A stretch of 44,888 bases of DNA, taken from contig VBMG01000042.1 in assembly GCA_005878485.1 (NCBI GenBank), forward strand, positions 1-44,888, read 5' to 3'. A program made the translations under genes and the position numbers. Positions 29,268 through 39,293 of the stretch are shown here, in pieces (position 1 is the first letter of the stretch; each line of letters opens with the position of its first letter). This DNA is from Methanobacteriota archaeon. GTDB taxonomy: Archaea > Thermoplasmatota > Thermoplasmata > RBG-16-68-12. The notes below the pieces were generated by a model that was not told the origin of the DNA, did no database searches, and saw nothing but the letters and a program-made list of their open reading frames with translations.

Positions 29268-30506
29268 TCACGTCCCTTCTCGCCAAGATTCGAGGTACGC
29301 CCGCTGCGCCGCGGTCAATCGATCAATGCGAAGTCCCATGCTCCGGAGCTTGAGCCGTGCGACCTTGAGATCGAGAGCGGCGGGGACCGGATACACGCGG
29401 GGCCGGAGCGTGGTGGCGTGGTCCGCGAGATAGCCGGCGGAGACCGCCTGGATTGCGAAGCTCATGTCCATAATTTCGACGGGATGGCCTTGGCCGGCGG
29501 CGATGTTCACCAGGCGCCCCTCAGCGACGAGGTACGCCCGCTTGCCTCCAGGGAGCGTGTACTCGTCGACGAATTCGCGAACCCGGCGTTTGCTCTTCGC
29601 CGCCTTCTCCAAATCGACTCTCGATATTTCGTTGTCGAAGTGACCGGCGTTCGCGAGCACGACGCCATCTTTCATCGCCGGGAGGTGTGCGGCGGTGATG
29701 ATGTCTTTGCAGCCCGTGGCGGACACGATGAAATCCGCGTCCCGAACCGCCTTCCCCATCGGGAGTACCTCAAATCCGTCCATCGACGCCTCGATCGCTT
29801 TCACGGGGTCGACCTCCGTCACGACGACGCGAGCCCCCATCCCGCGAGCTCGTAACGCGATCCCTCGTCCCGTCCATCCGTAGCCCGCCACGACGAACGT
29901 CTTACCCGCGATGAGGAGGTTCGTTGCGTTCATCAGGCCATCGAACGTGCTTTGCCCGGTCCCGTACCGGTTGTCGAACAGATGTTTCATCTGCGCGTCG
30001 TTCACGTCGACGACGGGGAAGCGGAGCGCTCCGTCCCGTTCCATCGCGCGCAGGCGGACGACGCCCGTCGTGGTCTCCTCATTTCCCCCTCGGACGCCAT
30101 CCAGCAGCTCCTTTCGCTTCGTGTGAAGGAGCGAGATGAGGTCCGCACCGTCGTCGATCACGAGGTCGGGCCGGAGGTCGAGGACCCGGTCCAGGTTCGC
30201 GTAGTATTCCTGATTCGTCTGCCATTTCTTCGCATAAACTTCGAGGCCGTGGGTCTCTACCAGGGCCGCCGCGACGCTGTCGTCGGTGGAAAGCGGGTTG
30301 CACGACGCCAGGCGCACCTTCGCCCCGGCTTCCCGCAGGGTCAAGGCGAGCACCCCCGTCTTCGCCTCGACATGGAGCGCCATGCCGATCCGGAGGCCTC
30401 GCAAGTTCTGCTTGCGTTTCAGTTCTTCACGGATCGCAGCGAGGACGGGCATGTGGTCGCGTGCCCACTCGATGCGGCGGGCCCCTGCATCCGCCAACTC
30501 GGACAT
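29268..30506 (-). CDS. ahcY: Adenosylhomocysteinase (or S-inosylhomocysteine hydrolase)
   Basis: ALHVEAKTGVLALTLREAGAKVRLASCNPLSTDD, IDDGADL, DNRYGTGQSTFDGLMNATN, VAGYGWTGRGIALRARGMGARVVVTEVDP, NAGHFDNEI. Confidence 0.94.
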   Translation of the reverse strand: MSELADAGARRIEWARDHMPVLAAIREELKRKQNLRGLRIGMALHVEAKTGVLALTLREAGAKVRLASCNPLSTDDSVAAALVETHGLEVYAKKWQTNQEYYANLDRVLDLRPDLVIDDGADLISLLHTKRKELLDGVRGGNEETTTGVVRLRAMERDGALRFPVVDVNDAQMKHLFDNRYGTGQSTFDGLMNATNLLIAGKTFVVAGYGWTGRGIALRARGMGARVVVTEVDPVKAIEASMDGFEVLPMGKAVRDADFIVSATGCKDIITAAHLPAMKDGVVLANAGHFDNEISRVDLEKAAKSKRRVREFVDEYTLPGGKRAYLVAEGRLVNIAAGQGHPVEIMDMSFAIQAVSAGYLADHATTLRPRVYPVPAALDLKVARLKLRSMGLRIDRLTAAQRAYLESWREGT

Positions 30507-30549
30507 CAGGCGCCGATGCTCACGAGTTGACTTCAGGCTTCCGGTGCCG

Positions 30550-31020
30550 TCAGGACTTCCGGAACGCTGCGATGGCAAGGACGACCACACCGGTCCCCAT
30601 GACGCCATAGAAGATCGCGTCGATCGGCCAGGATTGGTGGACATTTCCTGGCGTCGCGACCTCCCAATAGTAGAACGAACCGATTACTTGCAATACGGCA
30701 GTCGCGTAAATCACGTCGCCCTCGGAGACCACGCTTCGGGCATCTCCTTTGACGAGAATTGCCGTCACAACATTCGGATCCCCATCATCGAGTTCCAACG
30801 TGGTGGTTGGATTCCCGAAAAAGTTCGAGAACGAAACGCTAATCACTCTCTCGTGGACCGTGATTTGAGCCCCTTGGGCGTACCCCGGGTACTGACTCCC
30901 ATTCCTCGCCGCGAGCAGCTTCGCGCCGCTCAGGGAGGTCAACGGCCAGAAGCCAACCACCAGCAGCAGACCGGCCACGGTCAATCCGAGGCCGACGATC
31001 GCGAATCGTCTAATCTTCAT
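30550..31020 (-). CDS. Hypothetical membrane protein, one N-terminal and one C-terminal TM
   Basis: Signal/TM at IVGLGLTVAGLLLVVGF; C-terminal TM DAIFYGVMGTGVVVLAIAAF; good start at 31020. Confidence 0.7.
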   Translation of the reverse strand: MKIRRFAIVGLGLTVAGLLLVVGFWPLTSLSGAKLLAARNGSQYPGYAQGAQITVHERVISVSFSNFFGNPTTTLELDDGDPNVVTAILVKGDARSVVSEGDVIYATAVLQVIGSFYYWEVATPGNVHQSWPIDAIFYGVMGTGVVVLAIAAFRKS

Positions 31021-31121
31021 GAGTCCTCCAGGGGAAGACTGATTCGCAGGAAAACGGATCGGACCAACCCGACTCGGATGGTTCGCGAGATGAACGAGTG
31101 CGGGTAATCAACATTGTGGCG

Positions 31122-32420
31122 CTACCTCGCGCTCTCGTCTCGTGAAATCACGCTTGGAGTCTGGACTCCTCTCGGTGCGCTAGCACTCGGGACCGTCGGC
31201 ATCACGTCCTCGAGCTTGAACCGCCGCATCAGTCGTTTCAGAATTGGCGGAGTGCAAAGAGTCGTAGTGAGGGTCATGATTACGAGAGCAGAATAGAAGT
31301 CCGCGTCGATGATGCCGGCTGCGAGGCCTACCTGGGCGAGCACGAGCTCCATCATCCCCCGTGCGTTCAAGCCCACCCCCAGGGCGATGAGTGGCGCGCC
31401 TCGAAATCCCGCAACGGTCCCGCCCAAAATGCCCCCCAGGAGCTTTCCGATGAAAGCGACCGCCGTGATTGCAACGATTAGCGGCCACGCCGTGAGGGTA
31501 ATCGACAACTTCACGCCCACGAAGGCGAAGAAGATGGGAGCGAAGAGCCCGAACGTCACGGACGATACGGCATTCCGGATCCGGTCGAACTGGACTTGGC
31601 CGAGCAGTCGTGGCGTCATGAGGATTCCGCCGTAGAACGCTCCGACCGCGAAATGGATTCCAAGCAGTTCGGCTGCGGCACCGAGCCCAAGGGCGGTCGC
31701 GATGCACAAGGCGAAAGACGCTTCTTGGCCGCGGAGCTTAGCGACAAAGGTCTGCATGTACGACTCAGAATTGCGGCCTAAACGAGTCGTGAGCTTCAGG
31801 ATCGTCGCGACGCAGAACACAAGTCCGACGAATAGGACGTTATTGAGGACCACGAGCCCGATGGTGACGCTTTCAGGCGCCGACGTGCCCAGATTTGTGA
31901 ATTGGACGACGAGGCCCAACATCGCAAACGCAACGAGGTCGTTCACGAGCGCCACGGAAACGATTGCCCGTCCGAGCCGCGAGTTCAGCAGGTTCAAATC
32001 CATGAGGATTCGGACGCTGACGGGGAGGGCCGTCACGGCGAGGGCCGTGCCCACGAAAAGCGACTGGACAAGCGTCATCCCAAGTGCGGCGGCGAGACTG
32101 TACCCGAGAGAGAAGGGGAGGAAGAACTCTACGAAGGCCACGATCATGCTCCGTTCCTGTAAGGCTTTTCGCAGGCCTTCGCGCCCGAGTTCGATTCCGG
32201 CTAGCAGGACCAGGACGAAGACCCCAAGGTTGGCGACGACGTTCAAGGAACTCCCAAACGAGGTCGCCGGATTCGGATCGATGAGACCGAGTACCATTGG
32301 TCCCACGAGAATCCCCGCCAGGACCTCGCCAATCATCGGTGATTGACGGAGCTTCTCCATCAGCTCCCCGCCCGCACGTGCGGAGACGAAGATGATCAAC
32401 AGGCCGATAATCAGGTCCAC
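31122..32420 (-). CDS. Cation:proton antiporter (CPA2, NapA/KefB-like)
   Basis: SPMIGEVLAGILVGPMVLGLIDP, LLAGIELGREGLRKAL, VNDLVAFAMLGLVVQF, GVGLNARGMMELVLAQVGLAAGIID. Confidence 0.9.
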   Translation of the reverse strand: MDLIIGLLIIFVSARAGGELMEKLRQSPMIGEVLAGILVGPMVLGLIDPNPATSFGSSLNVVANLGVFVLVLLAGIELGREGLRKALQERSMIVAFVEFFLPFSLGYSLAAALGMTLVQSLFVGTALAVTALPVSVRILMDLNLLNSRLGRAIVSVALVNDLVAFAMLGLVVQFTNLGTSAPESVTIGLVVLNNVLFVGLVFCVATILKLTTRLGRNSESYMQTFVAKLRGQEASFALCIATALGLGAAAELLGIHFAVGAFYGGILMTPRLLGQVQFDRIRNAVSSVTFGLFAPIFFAFVGVKLSITLTAWPLIVAITAVAFIGKLLGGILGGTVAGFRGAPLIALGVGLNARGMMELVLAQVGLAAGIIDADFYSALVIMTLTTTLCTPPILKRLMRRFKLEDVMPTVPSASAPRGVQTPSVISRDESAR

Positions 32421-32504
32421 ACGGTCAACTGCCTGGAATCGCGTCCAGCCCGCCAGGCGCTATTTATTCATTCTTGAGCCGTTATCCGTAGTGCGAGCTT
32501 CGGC

Positions 32505-33326
32505 ATGGCGCTAAAGGACAAGCTACGCGTGGGCTGCAGCGGCTGGGGATACGACGACTGGCTCGGCGGATTCTACCCGCCGGACACGCCGAAGTCCGAC
32601 TACCTCAGACTTTACTCGAGCGTCTTCGACTGTGTCGAGGTCGACTCGTCGTTCTACCGCAATCCCGGGCCCGCGATGACGAAAGGCTGGTACAAGTCCA
32701 CGCCGCCGGGATTCCTTTTCGCGATGAAGATGCCCAAGCGGATCACGCACGAGAAGAAGCTCAAAGAGGTCGCCGAGAACGTCGGTTGGTTCTACGCGTC
32801 GGCGAAGGAGCTGCGGGAGAAGTGCGGTCCCCTGGTCGCGCAGCTGCCGCCATCGATCAAGTTCGATTCCCACTGGGCCCTGATGCAGGATTTTATCCGA
32901 GACCTCGAGGTCACGAAGTACCCGCACGCGATCGAGTTCCGGCACAAATCGTGGTTCCGGGAGGATGTGTACAAGCTCCTGCGCGACCGGAATATCTCGA
33001 TGGTCTGGTCCGAGAACCAGTACCTGCGCACGCCGAGCGAGGTGACGTCGGACCAGGTGTACCTGCGGATGGTCGGGGACCGCGAGATTACGGAATTCAA
33101 GGAGGTCCAAAAAGACAAGGCCGCGGAGATGCGCTCGTGGTACAAGGAGCTCGAGGAGTCGAAGGACTCTGTGAAAGGGGCCCTCGTCTTCTTCAACAAC
33201 CATTACGCGGGCTTCGGACCGGGTAGCGTCAACGAATTCCGTCGTCTCGCAGGACTCATGGAATATGAGTTCCCAACGGCGGCGGGAGCTCCCGCCGGGC
33301 AGAAGAGCCTCGGGGACTTTGGCTAG
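32505..33326 (+). CDS. DUF72 family protein (YecE-like TIM barrel)
   Basis: LRVGCSGWGYDDWLGGFYPPDTPKSDYLRLYSSVFDCVEVDSSFYRNP, FAMKMPKRITHEK, IEFRHKSWF, FFNNHYAGFGPGSVNEFRRL. Confidence 0.93.
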   Translation: MALKDKLRVGCSGWGYDDWLGGFYPPDTPKSDYLRLYSSVFDCVEVDSSFYRNPGPAMTKGWYKSTPPGFLFAMKMPKRITHEKKLKEVAENVGWFYASAKELREKCGPLVAQLPPSIKFDSHWALMQDFIRDLEVTKYPHAIEFRHKSWFREDVYKLLRDRNISMVWSENQYLRTPSEVTSDQVYLRMVGDREITEFKEVQKDKAAEMRSWYKELEESKDSVKGALVFFNNHYAGFGPGSVNEFRRLAGLMEYEFPTAAGAPAGQKSLGDFG

Positions 33327-33382
33327 ACGCCGCAACCTACAAGGGCTTTGACGCTCTCGTCACCGGGACAGAGAGGTCGTCT

Positions 33383-33817
33383 ATGGGAACGTCGTTTCAA
33401 GTCGTCTTCGACTGCGCGGACCCGGATCGGCTCGCGAAGTTCTGGGCACCGGCCCTTCACTACAAGGAGCAGGACCCGCCTGCGGGCTACGCCTCCTGGC
33501 CCGCGTTCCTCAAGGCGAGGGGAGTGCCGGAAACGGAGTGGAACACCGCAAGCGCAATCGTCGATCCGGAGAAGGTCGGACCGCGGATCTACTTCCAGCA
33601 GATGGACACGCCGAAGCCGAAGAAGAACCGCGTCCATCTCGATCTCAACATTTCCGGTGGAGGGAAAGTCGCGTACGAGGAGCGGGTGAAGCGGGTCAAC
33701 GCGGAGGTCGAGAGGATCCTCGGACTTGGGGCGACGAAACAGCGCGTCTGGGAGGATCCGGGGGAGTACTGGATCGTCCTGCAGGATCCGGAAGGAAACG
33801 AGTTCTGTGTGCAGTGA
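33383..33817 (+). CDS. VOC/glyoxalase-like domain protein
   Basis: FQVVFDCADPDRLAKFWAPALHY, RVHLDLNI, WIVLQDPEGNEFCV. Confidence 0.88.
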   Translation: MGTSFQVVFDCADPDRLAKFWAPALHYKEQDPPAGYASWPAFLKARGVPETEWNTASAIVDPEKVGPRIYFQQMDTPKPKKNRVHLDLNISGGGKVAYEERVKRVNAEVERILGLGATKQRVWEDPGEYWIVLQDPEGNEFCVQ

Positions 33818-33866
33818 AGCCGTGCCGGTTCGCTAGGTCTTTAGGCCAACGGGCGGATGGGTCCAC

Positions 33867-34943
33867 GTGCCTCGCGTGATTTTCCACGTGGACATGGACG
33901 CATTCTACGTCAGCGTCGAGCGGCGCGAGAACCCAGACCTCGTGGGCAAGCCAGTGATTGTCGGCGCGGACCCGAAGGGAGGCAAAGGACGGGGCGTCGT
34001 AATGGCTTCGAGCTACGAAGCCCGACAGATCGGAATCCGAAGCGGTATGCCAATTGGCATGGCGTGGCGCAAGGCTCCGACGGCGACGTATCTCCGACCG
34101 AATTACGAACTCTACGGGGCCGTCTCGGACAGCGTCATGAACGTCTTGCGGTCGTATGCCGACATCCTCGAGCATGTGAGCATCGACGAGGCGTTTCTCG
34201 ACGTCACCTCCAAGGTGCGGGACTTCGACGCCGCCGCCGAGTACGCCGCCCGCGTGAAGGCCGCCGTACTCGAGCGGGAGGGCTTGGCATGCACGATTGG
34301 TGCCGGGCCTAACAAATCGGTCGCCAAGATTGGATCCGATCTGGCGAAGCCGGACGGCTTGAAGGTCGTTCGTCCCGAGGAGGTGACCCGGTTCCTGGAC
34401 CCACTCCCGGTCACGAAGATTAGCGGGGTCGGGGTGAAAACCGCGCAGCTCCTCGAGCGTTCCGGCGTCCGGACGATTGGGGAACTCGCCCGCTTTCCTG
34501 GCGCCAAGCTGAAGAAAATGCTCGGCAAGAACTCCATCTGGCTCTGGGCCATCGCGCGCGGGTTGGAGGAGCTCCCCGTGGAGGAGCGTCCCGATCCGAA
34601 ATCGATCAGCGTCGAGCGGACCTTTGACCGCGACGTGTCGGAGTGGAGCGTCGTCGAGAAGACGTTCCGAGACGTCGCCCACAACGTGTTCTTGCGTGCC
34701 CGGGGCCAGGGGGCGACGTTCCAGACCATCGGCATCAAGATTCGTTTCGAAGGATTTCAGACGCACCTCCGGGAGAGGACGCTCCCATCGCATGTCTTCA
34801 GCGAGGAGGTACTTGCCCAAGTCGCTCACGATCTCGCGGCCGAGTTTGCCGACGAGGGACACCGAGTTCGTCTCGTGGGCGTCCGCGTCACCCACCTGCA
34901 GCGGCCGAAGACGAAACAGCCGCAGCTCAGTTCGTTCGAGTGA
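33867..34943 (+). CDS. dinB: DNA polymerase IV (Y-family, Dpo4-like)
   Basis: RVIFHVDMDAFYVSVERRENPDLVGKPVIVG, ASYEARQIGIRSGMPI, HVSIDEAFLDVT, GAGPNKSVAKIGSDLAKPDGL. Confidence 0.95.
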   Translation: MPRVIFHVDMDAFYVSVERRENPDLVGKPVIVGADPKGGKGRGVVMASSYEARQIGIRSGMPIGMAWRKAPTATYLRPNYELYGAVSDSVMNVLRSYADILEHVSIDEAFLDVTSKVRDFDAAAEYAARVKAAVLEREGLACTIGAGPNKSVAKIGSDLAKPDGLKVVRPEEVTRFLDPLPVTKISGVGVKTAQLLERSGVRTIGELARFPGAKLKKMLGKNSIWLWAIARGLEELPVEERPDPKSISVERTFDRDVSEWSVVEKTFRDVAHNVFLRARGQGATFQTIGIKIRFEGFQTHLRERTLPSHVFSEEVLAQVAHDLAAEFADEGHRVRLVGVRVTHLQRPKTKQPQLSSFE

Positions 34944-34958
34944 TCCCGGGGAGGCCCC

Positions 34959-35507
34959 CTATCGCTTCCGTCCAGCAGCGCGTCGTCGCTTCGGAGGCGG
35001 CCGCACGCCAACGTTCCGGGCGAGCCGCCGAACGTCCTTGTCGTCCATCCATTCGACTTTCAAGTAGTCGAACAACTCGCGGTCCGTCATCCCCAGCCGG
35101 CGGCCCTCGGCGATGCACGTCCGGTAGGCTTCGATTTCCGTCGGCAGATCGGGGTACTCGAAACCATCGGCGAACAGCTCCTTGCCTTCGCGGAACTGAC
35201 GCACGTGGACGAGCTCGTGGACGACATCGAGATAGATGTCCCGACGATTCCCGGTCCGGAGGTAGTGGGTCGAGACCAGCAAGTGCCCGTCCTCGTCGCT
35301 AACCCCCATGAATCCCCACCGGGACGAAAAGAATTCGACCTTGAGCTTCCGAAGGACTTCGTTCGTCTTGGGCCCGAAGATGGCCCGGACGGCCTCAACT
35401 TTCTCGAACCCCTTGAAGTGGTCGACGAACGGGTGATACCGAAGCCGGATGATCCGCGGGATCCGGACGGAAGGAAGTTGCGCCTTGTTGGCCGTCATGT
35501 TTTTCAC
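34959..35507 (-). CDS. Putative zinc metallopeptidase-like protein (HELVH)
   Basis: YLDVVHELVHVRQFREGKELF followed by PTEIEAYRTCIAEGRRLGM, suggesting HExxH plus a downstream Glu. Confidence 0.7.
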   Translation of the reverse strand: MKNMTANKAQLPSVRIPRIIRLRYHPFVDHFKGFEKVEAVRAIFGPKTNEVLRKLKVEFFSSRWGFMGVSDEDGHLLVSTHYLRTGNRRDIYLDVVHELVHVRQFREGKELFADGFEYPDLPTEIEAYRTCIAEGRRLGMTDRELFDYLKVEWMDDKDVRRLARNVGVRPPPKRRRAAGRKR

Positions 35508-35956
35508 CCCGCTCCGGTGAGGATTCGCAAGGCTTCTCTGCTGTGGGATTTCGGGTCGAGGGTCCGGTATGCGGCCGCGATCTTCCCGTCCGGCCCGATG
35601 ATGTACGTGACCCGTTTCGCCAATCCGAGCGGACCCAGCGCGTTGTACGCCCGGGTAATCCGCTTGTCCGGATCGGCGACGAGGTCGAATGGCAGGTGAT
35701 ACTTGTCCCTGAATGCGCGATGGGATGACTCACCTTGGACGCTGATGCCCAAGACGACAGCTCCCTTCTCCCGGAAGGCATCGCTGTCGTCTCGGAATGC
35801 GCACGACTCTCGGGTGCAGCCCAGCGTGTCATCCTCCGGGTAGAAGTACAGGACAACCGCCTTGCCTCGAAAGTCCCCTAACCGAATGGGAAGGCCGTCT
35901 TGGTTCGTCCCCCCAAAATCCGGGGCTTGTGTGCCGGGCTCGAGCAGGTCGCTCAT
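35504..35956 (-). CDS. Peroxiredoxin (BCP/PrxQ type)
   Basis: LEPGTQAPDFGGTNQDG, VVLYFYPEDDTLGCTRESCAFRD, LGISVQGESSHRAF. Confidence 0.94.
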   Translation of the reverse strand: MSDLLEPGTQAPDFGGTNQDGLPIRLGDFRGKAVVLYFYPEDDTLGCTRESCAFRDDSDAFREKGAVVLGISVQGESSHRAFRDKYHLPFDLVADPDKRITRAYNALGPLGLAKRVTYIIGPDGKIAAAYRTLDPKSHSREALRILTGAG

Positions 35957-36026
35957 GGCGGATGGTCGAAACGCTCGTTGGATTCAAAGATTGTGCCGGC
36001 CGAGCGAAGGCGTCCATTCCTTGGGG

Positions 36027-37604
36027 TCACCGCCCACGTCGAGGCCAATCTTTCAGGATTTCCCGTGCGGCGTTCCAGCCTGGAGCTCCGGTGATCCCCC
36101 CGCCGGGATGGGCGCCGGAGCCGCACAGATACAGGCCGTCGATCGGGGTCCGGTACCGAGACCACCCCGGCACGGGCCGAAGGAAGAGGGACTGGTCCAA
36201 CGTCATCTCCCCGTGATAGATGTGGCCCTCCGTGAGCCCGAACCGCGCCTCGAGGTCGAGGGGCGTGAGGATCTGACGACCGAGGACCAACCGCTCGAAC
36301 CCGGGGATGTGGTCCGCGAGGATCGTGACGACCCGGTCGGCGAGCTTCTCTCTCTCCGTATCCCACCCGCCGCGACGCAGCGCGTACGGCGTGTACTGCA
36401 CCTGGGTCGACATCACATGCATTCCGGGTGGCGCGAGGTCCGGGTCCACGACCGTCGGGACGAACACGTCGAGGACGGGCTTCCCCGACGCCTGCCCGTA
36501 CTTCGCGTCGTCGTACGCCCGCTCGATGTATTCGAGGGAAGGACACACTCGGAAATGGGGAGGCACGCCGTCGCCCGCCGCGGGAAGTTTCGGTGGCCCA
36601 GCCAGCGCGAAGTTCACCTTCGCAACGACCCCGTTCATCTCGAAATTCCGGATGTGCAGGAGGAATTCCGGGCTCAGTTCCTCCGGGTCGACGAGGTGAA
36701 GGAACGTCCGCTTCGGATCCGCGTTCGACGCAACGGCCTGCGCACCGATCGTCTCACCGCCCGCGAGTTCGACCCCGGTGACGCGCCCGTCGGCGCTGTT
36801 GATGTGCACGACCTCCGCGTCCGTTCGGATCGTCGCGCCGGCGTCCCGCGCGGCTTTGGCCAAGGCGTCTGCGAGGCTCCCCATCCCTCCGCGGACAAAG
36901 GCGGAACGGGCGCCATGCCCATCGGGCAGGAACTGGGGAACGAGCCCGAACGCGGTTCCGGGGGACCACGGTCCCTCAAACGTTCCCGTCAATGCATCGA
37001 CCGCGTAGCTGGCCTTGAGCAACTCCGTCTCGAACCACTCGTTCAGAAAGTCCCGGATCGCCATCGGAGGCAGGCGCAGCATCTGTTGCATCGCGCGTTT
37101 GCCAAGGCGCCGAAAGCGGAGCGCTCGGCCGAGGAGACCCGTCAGCTCGCCGAGGCTCGGCGATGCGATGTCAGGGGGCGGCATCGCGAGGATCGGATCG
37201 AGTGCTGCCGCGAATCGGCTCAAGAATTCGACGAACCGCGGGTATGTGTCCGCGTCTTTTTGGGAGAACCTCGCGAGTTCCGCCTGGGTCTTCGGGACGT
37301 TCCGGAAAATCCGTAGCGCCGGACCGTCGCCCACCGCGACGACCTCCGGCTCCGCAGGGATGAACTGCACGCCGCGCTTCGCGAGATTCAAGTCTTCGAG
37401 GACTTCAGGCCGGAGACGGCCACAGACCGACGCACCGGTTGGTCCGCGGAACCCCGGGACGAATTCCTCCGTCGTCACAGGGCCACCGACGGTCGACCGC
37501 CTCTCCAGGACGAGGACGCGCCGGCCACCGCGTGCGAGGTACGTCGCGGCGACGAGGCCGTTGTGTCCGCCGCCGACGATGACGATGTCGAACGACTCGG
37601 GCAC
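36027..37604 (-). CDS. FAD-dependent oxidoreductase, PYROXD2/phytoene desaturase-like, paralog 1
   Basis: DIVIVGGGHNGLVAATYLARGGRRVLVLERRSTVGGPVTTEEF; C-terminal FLRPVPGWSRYRTPIDGLYLCGSGAHPGGGITGAPGWNAAREILKDW. Confidence 0.93.
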   Translation of the reverse strand: MPESFDIVIVGGGHNGLVAATYLARGGRRVLVLERRSTVGGPVTTEEFVPGFRGPTGASVCGRLRPEVLEDLNLAKRGVQFIPAEPEVVAVGDGPALRIFRNVPKTQAELARFSQKDADTYPRFVEFLSRFAAALDPILAMPPPDIASPSLGELTGLLGRALRFRRLGKRAMQQMLRLPPMAIRDFLNEWFETELLKASYAVDALTGTFEGPWSPGTAFGLVPQFLPDGHGARSAFVRGGMGSLADALAKAARDAGATIRTDAEVVHINSADGRVTGVELAGGETIGAQAVASNADPKRTFLHLVDPEELSPEFLLHIRNFEMNGVVAKVNFALAGPPKLPAAGDGVPPHFRVCPSLEYIERAYDDAKYGQASGKPVLDVFVPTVVDPDLAPPGMHVMSTQVQYTPYALRRGGWDTEREKLADRVVTILADHIPGFERLVLGRQILTPLDLEARFGLTEGHIYHGEMTLDQSLFLRPVPGWSRYRTPIDGLYLCGSGAHPGGGITGAPGWNAAREILKDWPRRGR

Positions 37605-37607
37605 GGA

Positions 37608-39200
37608 TCACACCCGGAGGAGGGCCCAGTCTCGCAGGATTTCGCGCGCGGCGTTGAGGCCGGGTGCTCCCATCACGCCACCTCCCGGATGGGCTCCCGA
37701 GCCGCACAGGTAGAGCCCTTTGAGGGGCATGCGGTACTGCGCCCATCCCGGGGTCGGTCGGAGGAAGAGCAGCTGGTCCGGCGTGAGTTCCCCGTGGAAG
37801 ATGTTGCCGCCCGTCAGCCCGATCATTTGCTCGAGGTCCCACGGGCTGAGGAACTGGCGGTGGAGAATGATGTTCCGGATGCTCGGGATGTACTCCTCGA
37901 TCGTGTCGAGGACCGTCTCGCCGAATTCTTCGCGGCGCTCCTCCCATGTTCCCTTTCGGAGGCTGTATGGCGCATACTGGATGAAACAAGACATGATGTG
38001 TTTTCCCGGCGGGGCGAGGGTCGGGTCGAGCGTCGAGGGGACGCACATGTCGACGTACGGTCGGTGCGAGTAGTCTCCATACTTCGCGTCGTCGTACGCT
38101 TTCTCGAGGTAGTCCACACTGGGTCCGAGTGAGATTGCGCCCTGGAGGTGGACCCCGTTGCCGGGGAGGCACGAGAAGCTCGGCGCTTCCTTCAGCGCGA
38201 GGTTCACTTTGCCGGACGATCCTTCGATCTTGAAGTTTTCAATCCCTCGCACGAAATCCGCGGGAAGGTCCGATTTCTCGATGAGCTTCAGGAAGGTCCG
38301 TTTGGGGTCGGCCCCGGAGGCGATCACTTTCGCATGGATTTTCTCCCCCGACGCGAGTTCCACTCCAATCGCGCGTCCGTTTCGAACAAGGATTCGTCGC
38401 ACCTCGGCATTCACGCGAATCTCCGCGCCAAACTGCCGAGCCGCACGTGCGATCGCCTCGCTGACCATCCCCATCCCGCCGCGGACGTAGCCCCAAGAGC
38501 GATACGCGCCATCGATTTCTCCCATGTAGTGGTGCATGAGCACGTACGCGGTGCCGGGGGACCGGGGCCCTAGCAGCGTGCCGATGATCCCGCTCGAACA
38601 AAGGCTCGCCTTCACGACGTCTGTCTCGAACCATTCGTCGAGATAGTCCGCGGCGCTCATCGTCATGAGCCGCGCGAACGTGTACAGTTCGTCCTCCGTC
38701 AGCGTCTTGACCTGCTTGTTCAACGCGAGGAGCTTCCGCAGCTCGGACGGATTCAGGGAACCGACATCCGGCGGCGTCATCGTGAGGGTGGGCGCGATGA
38801 ACTTCGCCATCCGGGCCATAAGGCGGCCGAACCTCGGCATCGCCTCCGCGTCCCGCCGCGAGAATTTCGCAACCGCCTGGAAGGTATCCTCCTCGGACCC
38901 GTGATAGAACAGGTAGCGCCCGTCGGGGAGTGGCGTGAAGCTCGATTCTTGCGGGATCACTTCGAAGCCGTGGGATGGCAGATCGAGATCTCGGATGATC
39001 TGCGGGCGGAGGAGGCTGCACACGTACGAGCATACGGTGAACTTGAATCCCGGATAGAGCTCCTCCGTGACCGCCGCTCCCCCGAGTACGTGGCGTCGCT
39101 CAAGGACGACGACTTTCTTTCTTGCGCGGGCGAGATACGCCGCGGTAACGAGGCCGTTGTGTCCCCCGCCAATCACGATGGCGTCGTACCGCTGCGCCAT
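37608..39200 (-). CDS. FAD-dependent oxidoreductase, PYROXD2/phytoene desaturase-like, paralog 2
   Basis: DAIVIGGGHNGLVTAAYLARARKKVVVLERRHVLGGAAVTEELYPGFK; LYLCGSGAHPGGGVMGAPGLNAAREILRDW. Confidence 0.93.
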   Translation of the reverse strand: MAQRYDAIVIGGGHNGLVTAAYLARARKKVVVLERRHVLGGAAVTEELYPGFKFTVCSYVCSLLRPQIIRDLDLPSHGFEVIPQESSFTPLPDGRYLFYHGSEEDTFQAVAKFSRRDAEAMPRFGRLMARMAKFIAPTLTMTPPDVGSLNPSELRKLLALNKQVKTLTEDELYTFARLMTMSAADYLDEWFETDVVKASLCSSGIIGTLLGPRSPGTAYVLMHHYMGEIDGAYRSWGYVRGGMGMVSEAIARAARQFGAEIRVNAEVRRILVRNGRAIGVELASGEKIHAKVIASGADPKRTFLKLIEKSDLPADFVRGIENFKIEGSSGKVNLALKEAPSFSCLPGNGVHLQGAISLGPSVDYLEKAYDDAKYGDYSHRPYVDMCVPSTLDPTLAPPGKHIMSCFIQYAPYSLRKGTWEERREEFGETVLDTIEEYIPSIRNIILHRQFLSPWDLEQMIGLTGGNIFHGELTPDQLLFLRPTPGWAQYRMPLKGLYLCGSGAHPGGGVMGAPGLNAAREILRDWALLRV

Positions 39201-39283
39201 AAAGCCCGACCTCGTCCGCGGCACGTCGCGTCTGCGAGTTCAACCGGGCGGCGCGGCGGGCCGCGCGGAGTAACGGGAGAGGG

Positions 39284-39293
39284 GTTATATCGT
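39284..39293. promoter_or_regulatory. TATA-like element in the divergent intergenic region between flavoprotein 2 and the GcvT-like gene
   Basis: GGTTATATCG in otherwise very GC-rich sequence, about 40 nt upstream of the GTG at 39330. Confidence 0.45.

Noticed and set aside
35862-37316. 484-aa plus-strand ORF antisense to flavoprotein 1
   Set aside because: Shadow of a well-supported FAD oxidoreductase frame
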